Positions 1-9,422 of a stretch of 64,000 nt of DNA are shown here, piece by piece. A program made the translations under genes and the position numbers. A model generated the notes under the pieces. It made no database searches. It worked only from the letters and a program-made list of their open reading frames with translations, and was not told the DNA's origin. Location of the stretch: assembly GCA_047601665.1 (NCBI GenBank), contig JASGIT010000001.1:1426001-1490000 (forward strand). The letters run 5' to 3'. This stretch comes from JASGIT01 sp047601665. Its GTDB lineage: Bacteria > Pseudomonadota > Gammaproteobacteria > Burkholderiales > Burkholderiaceae_C. The stretch's first letter is position 1. Each line of letters opens with the position of its first letter.

Positions 1-831
1 CATTTCATCCGCTTCGACGCCCGCACCGCCGAGGTGCTGGAGGCCTCGCGCCCCCGGGGGCAGCGGCGCGGCTTCATGGAGGTGGTGCGCGCGCTGCACA
101 CCGACCTGTTCGCGCGCCTGCCCGGCGAGCTGTTCCTGGGCCTGATGGCGCTGCTGTTCGTGGTCTCCCTCGTCTCCGGCGCGGTGCTGTACGGGCCGTT
201 CATGAAGAAGCTGGATTTCGGCACCGTGCGCGCCGGGCGCGGGCGGCGCCTGAAATGGCTGGACCTGCACAACCTGCTGGGCATCGCCACGCTGGCCTGG
301 GCCTGCGTGGTGGGCGCCACGGGGCTGATGAACGAGCTGGCCACGCCGCTGTTCGCGTTGTGGCAGCAGACCGACGTGAAGGCGGTGCTGGCGCCCTGGC
401 AGGGCCGCGCCGCGCCGTCGCCCGCCGAACTGGGCCCGGCCCAGGCCGCCTACGACACCGCCCGCCGCGCGCTGCCGGACATGCGCATCACCGGCATCAC
501 CTACCCTGGCGAGGGCGAGCGCAGCCCCTACCACTACCTGCTGTGGGCGCGCGGCGATACGGCCCTGACCTCGCGCCTGTTCACCCCGGTGCTGGTCGAT
601 GCCCGCAGCGGCGCGCTGGCCGCCGTGGTGCGGATGCCCTGGTACCTGCGCGCGCTGGAAGTCTCGCGCCCGCTGCACTTCGGCGACTACGGCGGGCTGC
701 CGCTGAAGATGCTGTGGGCGCTGCTCGACCTCATCACCATCGCGGTGCTGGGCAGCGGCCTGTACCTGTGGCTGGCGCGGCGCAGGTCGCACGCCCGGCG
801 GCTGCGGCACCTGCGGGAGGGCCGCCCATGA
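1..831 (+). CDS. PepSY-associated TM protein, 3' part (gene enters from left edge)
   Basis: The frame is open from base 1, so the N-terminus lies outside the window; 276 codons are visible. It is the C-terminal part of a PepSY_TM inner-membrane protein. Hydrophobic segments lie near residues 45-62 and 82-105 and at the very end (VLGSGLYLWLA), and the conserved WLDLHNLLGI motif follows the first of them. It is clearly paralogous to the complete PepSY gene at 5185-6315. In this family, genes beside TonB receptors are thought to help ferric-siderophore reduction or processing at the inner membrane; that role is inferred. The stop codon overlaps the next start as ATGA. A start at GTG 34 is possible on paper but would remove conserved sequence. 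Confidence 0.85.
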   Translation, partial: HFIRFDARTAEVLEASRPRGQRRGFMEVVRALHTDLFARLPGELFLGLMALLFVVSLVSGAVLYGPFMKKLDFGTVRAGRGRRLKWLDLHNLLGIATLAWACVVGATGLMNELATPLFALWQQTDVKAVLAPWQGRAAPSPAELGPAQAAYDTARRALPDMRITGITYPGEGERSPYHYLLWARGDTALTSRLFTPVLVDARSGALAAVVRMPWYLRALEVSRPLHFGDYGGLPLKMLWALLDLITIAVLGSGLYLWLARRRSHARRLRHLREGRP

Positions 832-1010
832 CCCCCCCGGCCCCGCGCCGCGTCTGGGCGGTGCCCGCCGCGCTGGCGCTGCTGACGATCTTCGGCCTGC
901 TGGCGGCGCTGCTGGGCACGGGGCCGTGGCGCGTGCTGGCCTGGGGCGCGCTGGCCGGGCCCGTGGCCGTCTCGGCGTACTGTGCCGTGCGTCCGGCGCG
1001 GAAGGAATGA
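828..1010 (+). CDS. small two-helix membrane protein of siderophore cassette
   Basis: A 60-residue protein with two hydrophobic helices, about residues 11-27 and 33-50, and a basic RPARKE tail. The start overlaps the PepSY stop (ATGA), which suggests translational coupling. A near-identical paralogue lies at 6305-6526, also directly after a PepSY gene, so the pair PepSY plus small membrane protein is a repeated unit. I do not recognise a named family. The location suggests an accessory role in iron-siderophore processing at the inner membrane. The stop codon sits just upstream of a dispersed repeat. Confidence 0.7.
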   Translation: MTPPAPRRVWAVPAALALLTIFGLLAALLGTGPWRVLAWGALAGPVAVSAYCAVRPARKE

Positions 1011-1011
1011 T

Positions 1012-1074
1012 CTTCAAAAACGATAGCTGCTAGCGCTTGCTGCATAAGCGCCAGGGCCGTTTTTGGCTCGAAAT
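1012..1074 (+). repeat. dispersed ATAGCTGC repeat, copy R1
   Basis: A core of ATAGCTGCTAGCGCTTGCTG is followed by TAAGCGCCAGGGCCGTTTTT; GCGCTTGCTGCATAAGCGC can form a short hairpin. It is AT-richer than its surroundings and lies between the small membrane protein and the sigma-factor gene. Its sequence is almost the same as copy R3 at 6511-6575. Confidence 0.8.
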
Positions 1075-1133
1075 CATCGCCGGCAACGGCCATGATTTCC
1101 CGGCCCGTGCAGGCCGGCGGTAAAATTCGAGAT

Positions 1134-1152
1134 GCAAATGGAAATTATTCTT
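1134..1152 (+). promoter_or_regulatory. Fur-like operator upstream of sigma gene
   Basis: GCAAATGGAAATTATTCTT matches the 19-base Fur consensus GATAATGATAATCATTATC at 12 positions. A related sequence (7893-7911) precedes the sigma-FecR fusion gene. Iron-repressed expression of the downstream sigma factor is inferred. Confidence 0.55.
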
Positions 1153-1187
1153 GTTTCCATGCCATCCTGAAGCCACCGACCGCTCCC

Positions 1188-1703
1188 GTGCCCGCCGCCC
1201 CCTTCCCCGCGCCTTCCGAAGTGCATGTCCTGTACCGCGACCACCACGGCTGGTTGCGGGGCTGGCTGCGCAAGCGGCTGGGCAATGCCTGCGACGCGGC
1301 GGACCTGGCGCAGGACACCTTCGTGCGCGTGCTCACGCGCGAACGTTCGCAAGGGGCGCCGCAGGAGCTGCACAATCCGCGCGCCTTCCTGGGCACCATC
1401 GCGCACGGGCTGATGGTGAACCTGCTGCGCCGCCGCGACCTGGAGGCCGCCTACCTCGAAGCGCTGGCCTGCCAGGGGCCGGGGCACGCGCCGTCGCCCG
1501 AGGCGCACGCGCTGGCCCTGGAGGCGCTGATGGAGATCGACGCCATGCTGGACGGCCTGCCCGCCAAGGTGCGCCAGGCGTTCCTGCTGGTGCAGATGGA
1601 AGGGCTGGCACATGCCGAGGTGGCCGCGCGGCTGGGGGTTTCCGTCAGCTCCGTGCGCCAGTACCTTGCCCGGGCCATGCAGAACTGCCTGAAGCTGGCA
1701 TGA
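1188..1703 (+). CDS. ECF sigma factor, FecI type
   Basis: A 171-residue ECF sigma factor. Region 2 lies around residues 10-80 (DAADLAQDTFVRVL, then FLGTIAHGLMVNLLRRR) and region 4 around 110-165 (GLPAKVRQAFLL, then the helix-turn-helix AHAEVAARLGVSVSSVRQYL). It should direct RNA polymerase to the promoter of the neighbouring TonB receptor when its FecR partner relays a siderophore signal. The frame stays open up to 1092, but that extension would cover the Fur-like box, so GTG 1188 is preferred; the start is uncertain. The stop overlaps the fecR start (ATGA). Confidence 0.85.
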   Translation: MPAAPFPAPSEVHVLYRDHHGWLRGWLRKRLGNACDAADLAQDTFVRVLTRERSQGAPQELHNPRAFLGTIAHGLMVNLLRRRDLEAAYLEALACQGPGHAPSPEAHALALEALMEIDAMLDGLPAKVRQAFLLVQMEGLAHAEVAARLGVSVSSVRQYLARAMQNCLKLA

Positions 1704-2638
1704 CCGACGCGCTCGACCCCCGCGCCGCCCAGGAAGCGAGCGAGTGGTTCGTGCTGCTCGGGGCCGAGACATGCACCGAGGCCGACCGCCGCGCCTGGCG
1801 GCAATGGCGCGACGCCGACCCCCGGCACGAGCAGGCCTGGCAGCGCGTGGAGCGGGTGGCGCAGCGCCTGGGCGTGCTGGAGCCTTCCGCCGCCCTCACC
1901 GCCCTGGGCCGCGCCGCGCCCCGGCGGCGGCGGTTGCTGCAAACCCTGGCCCTGGCGGGCGTCACCGTGGGGGCCGGCTGGATGGGCTACCGGCACATGC
2001 CGTGGCGCGCGTGGGCGGCGGACTACCAGACCGCCACCGGCGAGCAGCGCGAGGTCACCCTGCCCGACGGCACCCGCCTGGTGCTGAACACGGCCACGGC
2101 CGTGAACGTAGCCTACGGCGACCGGCTGCGCCGCGTGGAGCTGGTGCGGGGCGAGCTGCACGTCGCCACCGCCGCCGACCGCCTGGCCCGCCGCTTCGTG
2201 GTGGCCACGCGGTTCGCCGACCTGGTGCCCCTGGGCACGCGCTTCTCGGTGCGGCAGCAGGAGGACTGGGTGCGCCTCACCGTGCACGAAGGCACCGTGC
2301 AGATCGAAAACCCGCGGCCCGTGCGCCGGGTGCCCGCGGGCGCCACGGTGCTGGTGAACGCCCAGGGCCCGGGCGACACCGCCGCCAGCCCCGAGAACGC
2401 CGAGGCCTGGACGCACGGCATGTTGCTGGCCGACGGTCTGCCGCTGGCCGACTTCGTGGCCGAGCTGGGCCGCTACCGCACGGGCCGCCTGGCCTGCGAC
2501 CCGGCGGTGGCGGGGCTGCGGCTGTCGGGCGCCTTTCCGCTGCGGGACACGGACCGGGCCCTGGCGGCCGTGGCGCGCGCCCTGCCGGTGCGCGTGGTGG
2601 AGCGCACGCCGCTGTGGGTGCGCATCGAAGCGCTCTGA
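1700..2638 (+). CDS. FecR family anti-sigma regulator
   Basis: A 312-residue FecR. The N-terminal cytosolic DUF4880 segment (EWFVLLGAETCTEADRRAW) binds the sigma factor. A single hydrophobic helix lies near residues 90-108 (LLQTLALAGVTVGAGW). The periplasmic FecR domain follows, with LPDGTRLVLNTATAV, and a C-terminal segment that contacts the receptor STN domain. It overlaps the sigma gene by four bases and precedes the receptor, the classic sigma/anti-sigma/receptor order. The last codons run into repeat copy R2. Function by family: it holds or activates the sigma factor depending on receptor occupancy. Confidence 0.9.
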   Translation: MTDALDPRAAQEASEWFVLLGAETCTEADRRAWRQWRDADPRHEQAWQRVERVAQRLGVLEPSAALTALGRAAPRRRRLLQTLALAGVTVGAGWMGYRHMPWRAWAADYQTATGEQREVTLPDGTRLVLNTATAVNVAYGDRLRRVELVRGELHVATAADRLARRFVVATRFADLVPLGTRFSVRQQEDWVRLTVHEGTVQIENPRPVRRVPAGATVLVNAQGPGDTAASPENAEAWTHGMLLADGLPLADFVAELGRYRTGRLACDPAVAGLRLSGAFPLRDTDRALAAVARALPVRVVERTPLWVRIEAL

Positions 2639-2696
2639 AAACAATAGCTGCCTGCGCTTGATGCACAACGGCTGGCGCCGTATTTCTTCAGAATTT
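2636..2696 (+). repeat. dispersed ATAGCTGC repeat, copy R2
   Basis: ATAGCTGCCTGCGCTTGATG is followed by CGGCTGGCGCCGTATTTCTT. It starts at the fecR stop codon and fills most of the fecR-receptor spacer. The hairpin part is degenerate compared with R1 and R3. Confidence 0.75.
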
Positions 2697-2769
2697 TGCG
2701 ATTCCGGCTGTCGTTTTGCGCATCTCGATGGGCTACGGAGGTGAAACCACCACCATCGAGGAGCGTTGC

Positions 2770-5172
2770 ATGAAATTCCATCCTTTGGCCCCCGTGGCCG
2801 CAGCGGTCTTGCTGCTGTCGGCCCCCGCCGCCCGGGCGATGCAGGCCGACATACCCGCGGGCCCGCTGGGCCGGGCGCTGTCGCTGTACGCATCGCGCGC
2901 CGGCGTGACCCTGTCGTTCCCGTCGGGCCTGGCCGATGGACTGCGCACCCGGGGCATCCAGGGCGACTACTCCGTCCAGGGCGGATTCGACGCGCTGCTG
3001 GCCGGCAGCGGGCTGGAGGCCGTGGGCACGCCCGAGGGCAACTACACGCTGCGCAAGGCTGCCCCCAAGGCGCAGCCGCAGGCCTCCGCGCCGGCCGGCG
3101 GCGACCTGGCCCTGCCCCTCGTGACGGTCACGGCGGGCGCGGAGGCGGGCGGCGGCGCGGGCTACGTGGCCACGCGCAGCGACAGCGGCACCAAGACGGA
3201 CACGCCGCTGGCCCAGGTGCCCCAGTCCGTCAGCGTGGTCACGCGCCACCAGATCGACGACCAGGCCGCCGGCAGCGTGCGCGAGGCGCTGCGCTACACG
3301 CCGGGGGTGCTCTCCGAATACCGCGGCGCGGGCGGCACCCGCTACGACACCATCCTCTACCGCGGCCTGGGCGGCGGCATCAACTACGACTATTCCTTCC
3401 TCGACGGTATGCGGCTGCTGGGGGCGAACTACGCGGTGCCGCAGGTGGACCCGTACCAGCTCGAACGCATCGACGTGCTGCGCGGCCCGTCGTCGGTGCT
3501 GTTCGGGCAGGGCACGCCGGGGGGCATGGTCAACCTGGTGAGCAAGCTCCCCACGGCCGAGCCGCTGCACGAGGTGCAGGTGCAGGCCGGCAACCGGGGC
3601 TGGCGGCAGCTGGGCTTCGACCTGGGCGGGCCGCTGAACGGCGACGGCACGCTGTCGTACCGCCTCACGGGCGTGGGGCACGGCGGCGACTCGCAGATCC
3701 AGCAGCAGAAAGACGAGCGCGCCGCGCTGTCGGGCGGCATCACCTGGCAGCCCGACGCCGACACCCGCCTGACGCTGCTGATGCGCTACCAGCACGACCC
3801 CGCGGGCGGCTACTTCGGCTTTCTGCCCGCCGTGGGCACGGTCACGCCGCTGCCCGACGGCACGCGCATCGCGCGCAGCTTCTTCGACGGCTCGCCGCTG
3901 TACGACCAGTTCCGGCGCACGCAAAGCTCCATCGGCTACCAGTTCGACAAGCGCGTGGACGACCAGTGGACGCTGCAGTCGAGCCTGCGCTACATGCACG
4001 TCGCCACCGATTACCAGAGCGTCTTCACCGCGGGCCTGAACACGGCGGACGCCGCCAACCCGCTGCTCACGCGCCGGGCCATCTTCAACAACGCCAGCTA
4101 CGACGCGGTCACCGCCGACAACCGCGCGCAGTACCGCTTCAACACGGGCGAAGCGCAGCACAAGCTGCTGTTCGGGCTGGACTACCAGCGCCTGAACTAC
4201 GGCGAGACGCAAGGCATGGGCAGCGCGCCGTCGCTGTCCATCCACCAACCGGACTACACGGCCGCCATCCCCGTGCCGGCCCTTTCCACCTCGGCGCACC
4301 AGACGGTGGACCAGATCGGCCTGTACCTGCAGGACCAGGTCCGCTGGGGCCGCTGGACCTGGCTGGGCGGGCTGCGGCAGGACTGGGCGGGCAACGACCG
4401 CGTCAACCGCCTGAACAGCAGCGCGACGGACCAGTCCGACCGGGCCTTCACCTGGCGCAGCGGCATCGTCTACCAGTTCGACAACGGCGTGGCGCCGTAC
4501 CTGAGCTATTCGCGCTCCTTCCAGCCCGTGGCCGACGCGGACGCCCAGGGCCGCCTCTTCAAGCCCACCACGGGCGAGCAGGTCGAGGCCGGCGTGAAGT
4601 ACCAGCCGCCCGGCTCCAACGCCTTCGTCACCGCCGCGCTCTACCAGATCAACCAGCGCAACGTGCTGACCACCGACCCGGACAACACTGCCTACAGCAT
4701 CCAGACCGGCGAGGTGCGCACGCGCGGCCTGGAACTGGAGGCGCACGCCAGCGTGACGCGCAGCCTGGACGTGATCGCCTCCTACACGCGCACCAACGCC
4801 GTCAACACCCGCAGCACCACGGCCCAGGGCCTGCACCCCACCTACGTGCCCGACCAATCCGCCGGCCTGTGGGCCAACTACGCGGTGCGCGAAGGCGCGC
4901 TGGCGGGCCTGAGCCTGGCGGCCGGCGTGCGCTACACGGGACGCGGCTGGGTGGATGCCGCCAACACCCTGCGGGTGCCCGGCTACGCGCTGCTGGACGC
5001 GGCCATCCGCTACGACCTGGGCAAGGCCCACCCCGCGCTGCGCGGCGTGACGCTGGCGCTCAACGTCACCAACCTGGCCGACAAGACCTACGTCTCGGCC
5101 TGCGCCACGGCGACCAAGTGCTTCTACGGCGCGGGGCGCACGGCGCGCGCCACGATGACCTACCGCTGGTAA
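2770..5172 (+). CDS. TonB-dependent siderophore receptor with STN signalling domain
   Basis: An 800-residue outer-membrane receptor. The signal peptide ends at about residue 23 (APAARA). An STN domain follows at about 24-76 (IPAGPLGRALSLYASRAGVT), then the plug from about 115 (QVPQSVSVVTRHQID, LRYTPGV) and a 22-strand-type barrel ending in an aromatic residue (MTYRW). The STN domain means it can signal through the FecR and sigma factor encoded just upstream. ATG 2770 is chosen because GAGGAGCG precedes it and a signal peptide follows at once; an in-frame ATG at 2725 and an earlier TTG lack both. The siderophore cannot be read from sequence. Confidence 0.93.
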   Translation: MKFHPLAPVAAAVLLLSAPAARAMQADIPAGPLGRALSLYASRAGVTLSFPSGLADGLRTRGIQGDYSVQGGFDALLAGSGLEAVGTPEGNYTLRKAAPKAQPQASAPAGGDLALPLVTVTAGAEAGGGAGYVATRSDSGTKTDTPLAQVPQSVSVVTRHQIDDQAAGSVREALRYTPGVLSEYRGAGGTRYDTILYRGLGGGINYDYSFLDGMRLLGANYAVPQVDPYQLERIDVLRGPSSVLFGQGTPGGMVNLVSKLPTAEPLHEVQVQAGNRGWRQLGFDLGGPLNGDGTLSYRLTGVGHGGDSQIQQQKDERAALSGGITWQPDADTRLTLLMRYQHDPAGGYFGFLPAVGTVTPLPDGTRIARSFFDGSPLYDQFRRTQSSIGYQFDKRVDDQWTLQSSLRYMHVATDYQSVFTAGLNTADAANPLLTRRAIFNNASYDAVTADNRAQYRFNTGEAQHKLLFGLDYQRLNYGETQGMGSAPSLSIHQPDYTAAIPVPALSTSAHQTVDQIGLYLQDQVRWGRWTWLGGLRQDWAGNDRVNRLNSSATDQSDRAFTWRSGIVYQFDNGVAPYLSYSRSFQPVADADAQGRLFKPTTGEQVEAGVKYQPPGSNAFVTAALYQINQRNVLTTDPDNTAYSIQTGEVRTRGLELEAHASVTRSLDVIASYTRTNAVNTRSTTAQGLHPTYVPDQSAGLWANYAVREGALAGLSLAAGVRYTGRGWVDAANTLRVPGYALLDAAIRYDLGKAHPALRGVTLALNVTNLADKTYVSACATATKCFYGAGRTARATMTYRW

Positions 5173-5184
5173 GGAGCGCCGCCC

Positions 5185-6315
5185 ATGATGTCCTCCCGGG
5201 CCCTGGGCCGCTGGCGCTGGGTGCATGAATGGTCCAGCCTGGTCTGCACGGCATTCCTGCTGATGCTGTGCCTGACGGGGCTGCCCCTGGTCTTCCACGA
5301 CGAGATCGACGGCTGGCTGCGGCCCGACGCGCCGGACGCCCCCGCCGCCACCGCAGCGCCCGCCGCCGCGCGGCCGGACATGGACGAGGTGGTCGCCCTG
5401 GTGCGCCAGGCCTACCCCGGGCGCACCGTGCAATTCGTGGTCTGGCTCGACGAGCCGGGCCGCTTCCGCGTGGGGTTGGGCCGCGACCCGCGCCAGCCGG
5501 GCCAAAAGCCCTTCGTGCTGGTGGATGGCGCACGGCGCCGCCTTATCGGCGAGGCCTGGAGCGAGAAGGACTGGCGCCACGGCGGCGCCATGTCCGTGCT
5601 GCTGATGCTGCACACCAACCTGCTCATGGGGCAGGCGGCCCAGCTCTTCCTGGGGGCGATGGGCCTGCTGTTCGTCGTGTCGCTCGTGTCGGGCGCCGTG
5701 GTCTACGGCCCTTTCATGCGCCGCCTGCCGTTCGGCACCGTGCGCCAGGGCCAGACCCGCCGCCTGGCCTGGCTGGACCTGCACAACCTGCTGGGCATCG
5801 CCGCCTTGCTGTGGATGCTGGTCGTCGGCCTGACCGGGGCCGTCAACACGCTGGACTCGGTCGTCTTCGGCGCCTGGCAGAAAAGCGTGGCGCAGCGGCT
5901 CGCGGCCGAATACGCGGACACCGGGCGCGCGGACCCGCCCCAGGGGCTGCAACGGGCGGTGGACGAGGCGCTGGCCTTCCTGCCGCACCGGGAGGTGAGC
6001 TTCGTCGCCTTCCCCGGCTCCCTGTTCGCCACCCCGCGGCACTACGCCGTCTACCTGCGGGGCGATTCGCCGCTGACCTCGCGCCTGCTGCACCCGGTGC
6101 TGATCGACCCCGCCAGCAGCGCGCTGGTGGACGTGGGCGACCCGCCCTGGTACCTGTGGGCGCTGGAAGTGTCGCGGCCGCTGCACTTCGGCGACTACGG
6201 CGGCCTGCCCCTCAAGCTGCTGTGGGCCGCCTTCGACCTGCTGGCCATCGTGGTGCTGGGCAGCGGCGTATACCTGTGGGCCGCGCGCCGGCGCAGGAGC
6301 CGCCATGCGCCATGA
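5185..6315 (+). CDS. PepSY-associated TM domain protein
   Basis: 376 residues. The N-terminal helix (CTAFLLMLCLTGLPLVF, about 20-36) is followed by a periplasmic PepSY-like region. Further membrane segments lie near 150-172 and 205-228 and at the C-terminus. AAGGAGCG lies 8 bases before the ATG, which is 12 bases after the receptor stop, so it is cotranscribed with the receptor. Family members next to siderophore receptors are proposed to reduce or process ferric siderophores; that role is inferred here. It is paralogous to the partial gene at 1-831, with identical motifs WLDLHNLLGI and LHFGDYGGLPLK. Confidence 0.88.
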   Translation: MMSSRALGRWRWVHEWSSLVCTAFLLMLCLTGLPLVFHDEIDGWLRPDAPDAPAATAAPAAARPDMDEVVALVRQAYPGRTVQFVVWLDEPGRFRVGLGRDPRQPGQKPFVLVDGARRRLIGEAWSEKDWRHGGAMSVLLMLHTNLLMGQAAQLFLGAMGLLFVVSLVSGAVVYGPFMRRLPFGTVRQGQTRRLAWLDLHNLLGIAALLWMLVVGLTGAVNTLDSVVFGAWQKSVAQRLAAEYADTGRADPPQGLQRAVDEALAFLPHREVSFVAFPGSLFATPRHYAVYLRGDSPLTSRLLHPVLIDPASSALVDVGDPPWYLWALEVSRPLHFGDYGGLPLKLLWAAFDLLAIVVLGSGVYLWAARRRRSRHAP

Positions 6316-6526
6316 CGCGGCACGCAGCCAAGCACCCGGCGGCTTCTGGTTCGTCTGGCGCCTGCCGCTGGCCCTGGCGCTGCTGACGGCGTTCGGCCTG
6401 CTGGCGGCGCTGCTGGGCACGGGGCCGTGGCGCGTGCTGGCCTGGGGCGCGCTGGCCGTGCCCGTGGCCGTCGCGGCGTACTGCGCCGTGCGTCCGGCGC
6501 GGAAAAAAGATATTCAAAAACGATAG
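6305..6526 (+). CDS. small two-helix membrane protein, paralogue of 828-1010
   Basis: A 73-residue protein with two hydrophobic helices (about 17-35 and 41-58) and a basic tail. It overlaps the PepSY stop by 11 bases. Residues 22-66 are nearly identical to the 828-1010 protein, and the DNA differs at only about six of the first 130 aligned bases. The last codons and the TAG stop (...DIQKR) come from dispersed repeat R3, whereas the paralogue stops just before its repeat. No named family recognised; probable accessory of the siderophore cassette. Confidence 0.7.
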   Translation: MRHDAARSQAPGGFWFVWRLPLALALLTAFGLLAALLGTGPWRVLAWGALAVPVAVAAYCAVRPARKKDIQKR

Positions 6527-6575
6527 CTGCCAGCGCTTTTTGCATAAGCGCTGGAGCCGTTTTTGGCTTGAAATC
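6511..6575 (+). repeat. dispersed ATAGCTGC repeat, copy R3
   Basis: CGATAGCTGCCAGCGCTTTT is followed by TGCATAAGCGCTGGAGCCG. It supplies the stop codon of the preceding small gene and lies in the tail-to-tail gap before the sigma-FecR fusion gene. Confidence 0.8.
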
Positions 6576-7863
6576 ACCGCCGCGCGATGACGATGCCGCG
6601 CTGCGCGCCCCGGCCTTCCTCGCGCACCGCCACCGGCAGGCTGCGCGGCAGCAGGCGCAGCCAGGCCTGCGCGTCGGCGATGCGCACGCGGCCAAAGACC
6701 GGCAGCTGGGCCGCGTCGGGCGCCACGCGCAGCGGCTGGGTGCTGTAGCGGGCGATGCGGCGCACCGCCTCGCCCAGCGGCTCGTGGCGGAAGTCCAGCC
6801 AGCCGTCGCGCCAGGCGGCCACGTCGCCGGGCTCGGCCTCGCGCCGGGGCGGGCCGCCGGGCGGCCAGTGCAGCGCCTCGTGCGCGGTCAGTTCGTAGGC
6901 GTTGCCCTCGCCGGCCAGGGGCTGCACGCGCACGTAGCCTTCCTCCACGGCCACGCGCAGCGCGCCGTCGTCGGCGATGGCGACCTCGAAGCGCGTGCCC
7001 AGCACCGTGATGCGCGCGTGCGCGGCATCGACGACGAAGGGCCGGTCCACGTCGCGCGCCACGCTGAAGAAGGCCGTGCCCGCGAACAGGCGCACGTGGC
7101 GGCGCGCGCCGTAGTAGCGCACGGCGAGCCGCGTGCGGGCATCGAGCGCGATGCTGCCGCCGTCGGGCAGCGGCTGGGTCAGCTGGCGGCCGGTGGCCGT
7201 GGCCAGGTCGGCCTGCCAGGCGGGCACGTATTCGCGCCAGAGACGCCAGGCGGTGGCGCCGCCCGCGCCCACACCGACTACGCCCAGCAGCGCCGACAGC
7301 GCGCGGCGGCGGCCCGTGCGCGGCGGGGTGTCGGCGTCGCCGCGCCAGCGGCGCAGCGCGGCCTCCACCGCGTCCATGGCGCGCATGACGTCGCGCTCCA
7401 CGGTCTTGACGGAGATGCCGTGGCGCGCGGCGATCTCGGCCTGCGGCAGGCCGTCGAGCCGGTCGGCCAGGAACACGGCGCGGCAGCGCTCGGGCAGCGC
7501 GGCGAGCGCGGCATCGACGGCGGCCAGGGCCTCGCGGTGGCAGCAGGCGTCGGCCACGTCGTGGGCCATGCCCTCGTGTTCATGGGCCTCGGCGTCGAAG
7601 CGCTCGCCGGTGCGCTGGCGGTGGCGCAGGTGGTCGATGGCGAGGTGCTCGGCCACGGTGTACAGGTAGGCGCGCGGAGCCGGCATTTGCGGCATTTGCG
7701 GCGCCTGCGGCGCGTGCGCCGGGCCGGCGTGCTCGGCCAGGCGCAGCCAGGCGTCGTGCACGAGGTCCTGCGCCGTCTGGCGGCTGCCGATGCGGCGCGC
7801 CACGAATGCGATCAGCGCGTGGTAGTGCTCCGAAAAAGCGGCAAGCGGCAGGGAGGGACGCAT
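6574..7863 (-). CDS. ECF sigma factor fused to FecR (sigma/anti-sigma hybrid)
   Basis: 429 residues in one frame. Sigma region 2 lies at about 8-90 (AQDLVHDAWLRLAE, YLYTVAEHLAIDHLRHR). Region 4 lies at about 115-170 (LPERCRAVFLADRLDGLPQ, helix-turn-helix AEIAARHGISVKTVERDV). A transmembrane helix lies at 187-207, and a FecR periplasmic domain from about 220 (LPDGGSIALDARTRLAVRY, LGTRFEVAI) continues to the C-terminal contact region. The cytosolic DUF4880 segment of ordinary FecR is absent; the sigma factor stands in its place. Pseudomonas putida IutY is a known hybrid of this kind. ATG 7863 is chosen because a Fur-like box lies just upstream. No receptor gene is attached. Confidence 0.88.
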   Translation of the reverse strand: MRPSLPLAAFSEHYHALIAFVARRIGSRQTAQDLVHDAWLRLAEHAGPAHAPQAPQMPQMPAPRAYLYTVAEHLAIDHLRHRQRTGERFDAEAHEHEGMAHDVADACCHREALAAVDAALAALPERCRAVFLADRLDGLPQAEIAARHGISVKTVERDVMRAMDAVEAALRRWRGDADTPPRTGRRRALSALLGVVGVGAGGATAWRLWREYVPAWQADLATATGRQLTQPLPDGGSIALDARTRLAVRYYGARRHVRLFAGTAFFSVARDVDRPFVVDAAHARITVLGTRFEVAIADDGALRVAVEEGYVRVQPLAGEGNAYELTAHEALHWPPGGPPRREAEPGDVAAWRDGWLDFRHEPLGEAVRRIARYSTQPLRVAPDAAQLPVFGRVRIADAQAWLRLLPRSLPVAVREEGRGAQRGIVIARR

Positions 7864-7892
7864 GGCAGGACGGCAGCCATGCCACCGTAAAC

Positions 7893-7911
7893 GATAACGA
7901 TTCTTGCTTTC
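7893..7911. promoter_or_regulatory. Fur-like operator before sigma-FecR fusion
   Basis: GATAACGATTCTTGCTTTC matches the Fur consensus at about 12 of 19 positions and resembles the box at 1134-1152 (shared ATTCTTG.TTT). It lies about 30 bases upstream of the fusion start codon. Confidence 0.5.
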
Positions 7912-8052
7912 AATTGTAGAGTCCCGCCCTGCCCCGCCGGTATTGCTTGCATGTTCTGGCAAGTAAACGTGGATATTCGTTACTTTTAGGGACTGACGCC
8001 ACTGCCAGAATGGGCGTTTTCACCACCGCTTTCACGCCCGAGGAACGCCGCC

Positions 8053-9408
<1,356 letters not shown>

Positions 9409-9422
9409 GGCAGGCCATCGCC

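Noticed and set aside
1092..1187. N-terminal extension of the sigma factor to an upstream ATG
   Set aside because: It would translate through the Fur-like box and has no family similarity.
2473..6420. A 1315-codon open frame antisense to fecR, the receptor and the PepSY gene
   Set aside because: It is His/Arg/Gly-rich with no family motifs and lies opposite well-recognised genes; it is an artefact of high GC.
7864..7962. N-terminal extension of the sigma-FecR fusion
   Set aside because: It crosses the Fur-like operator and adds residues unrelated to sigma factors.
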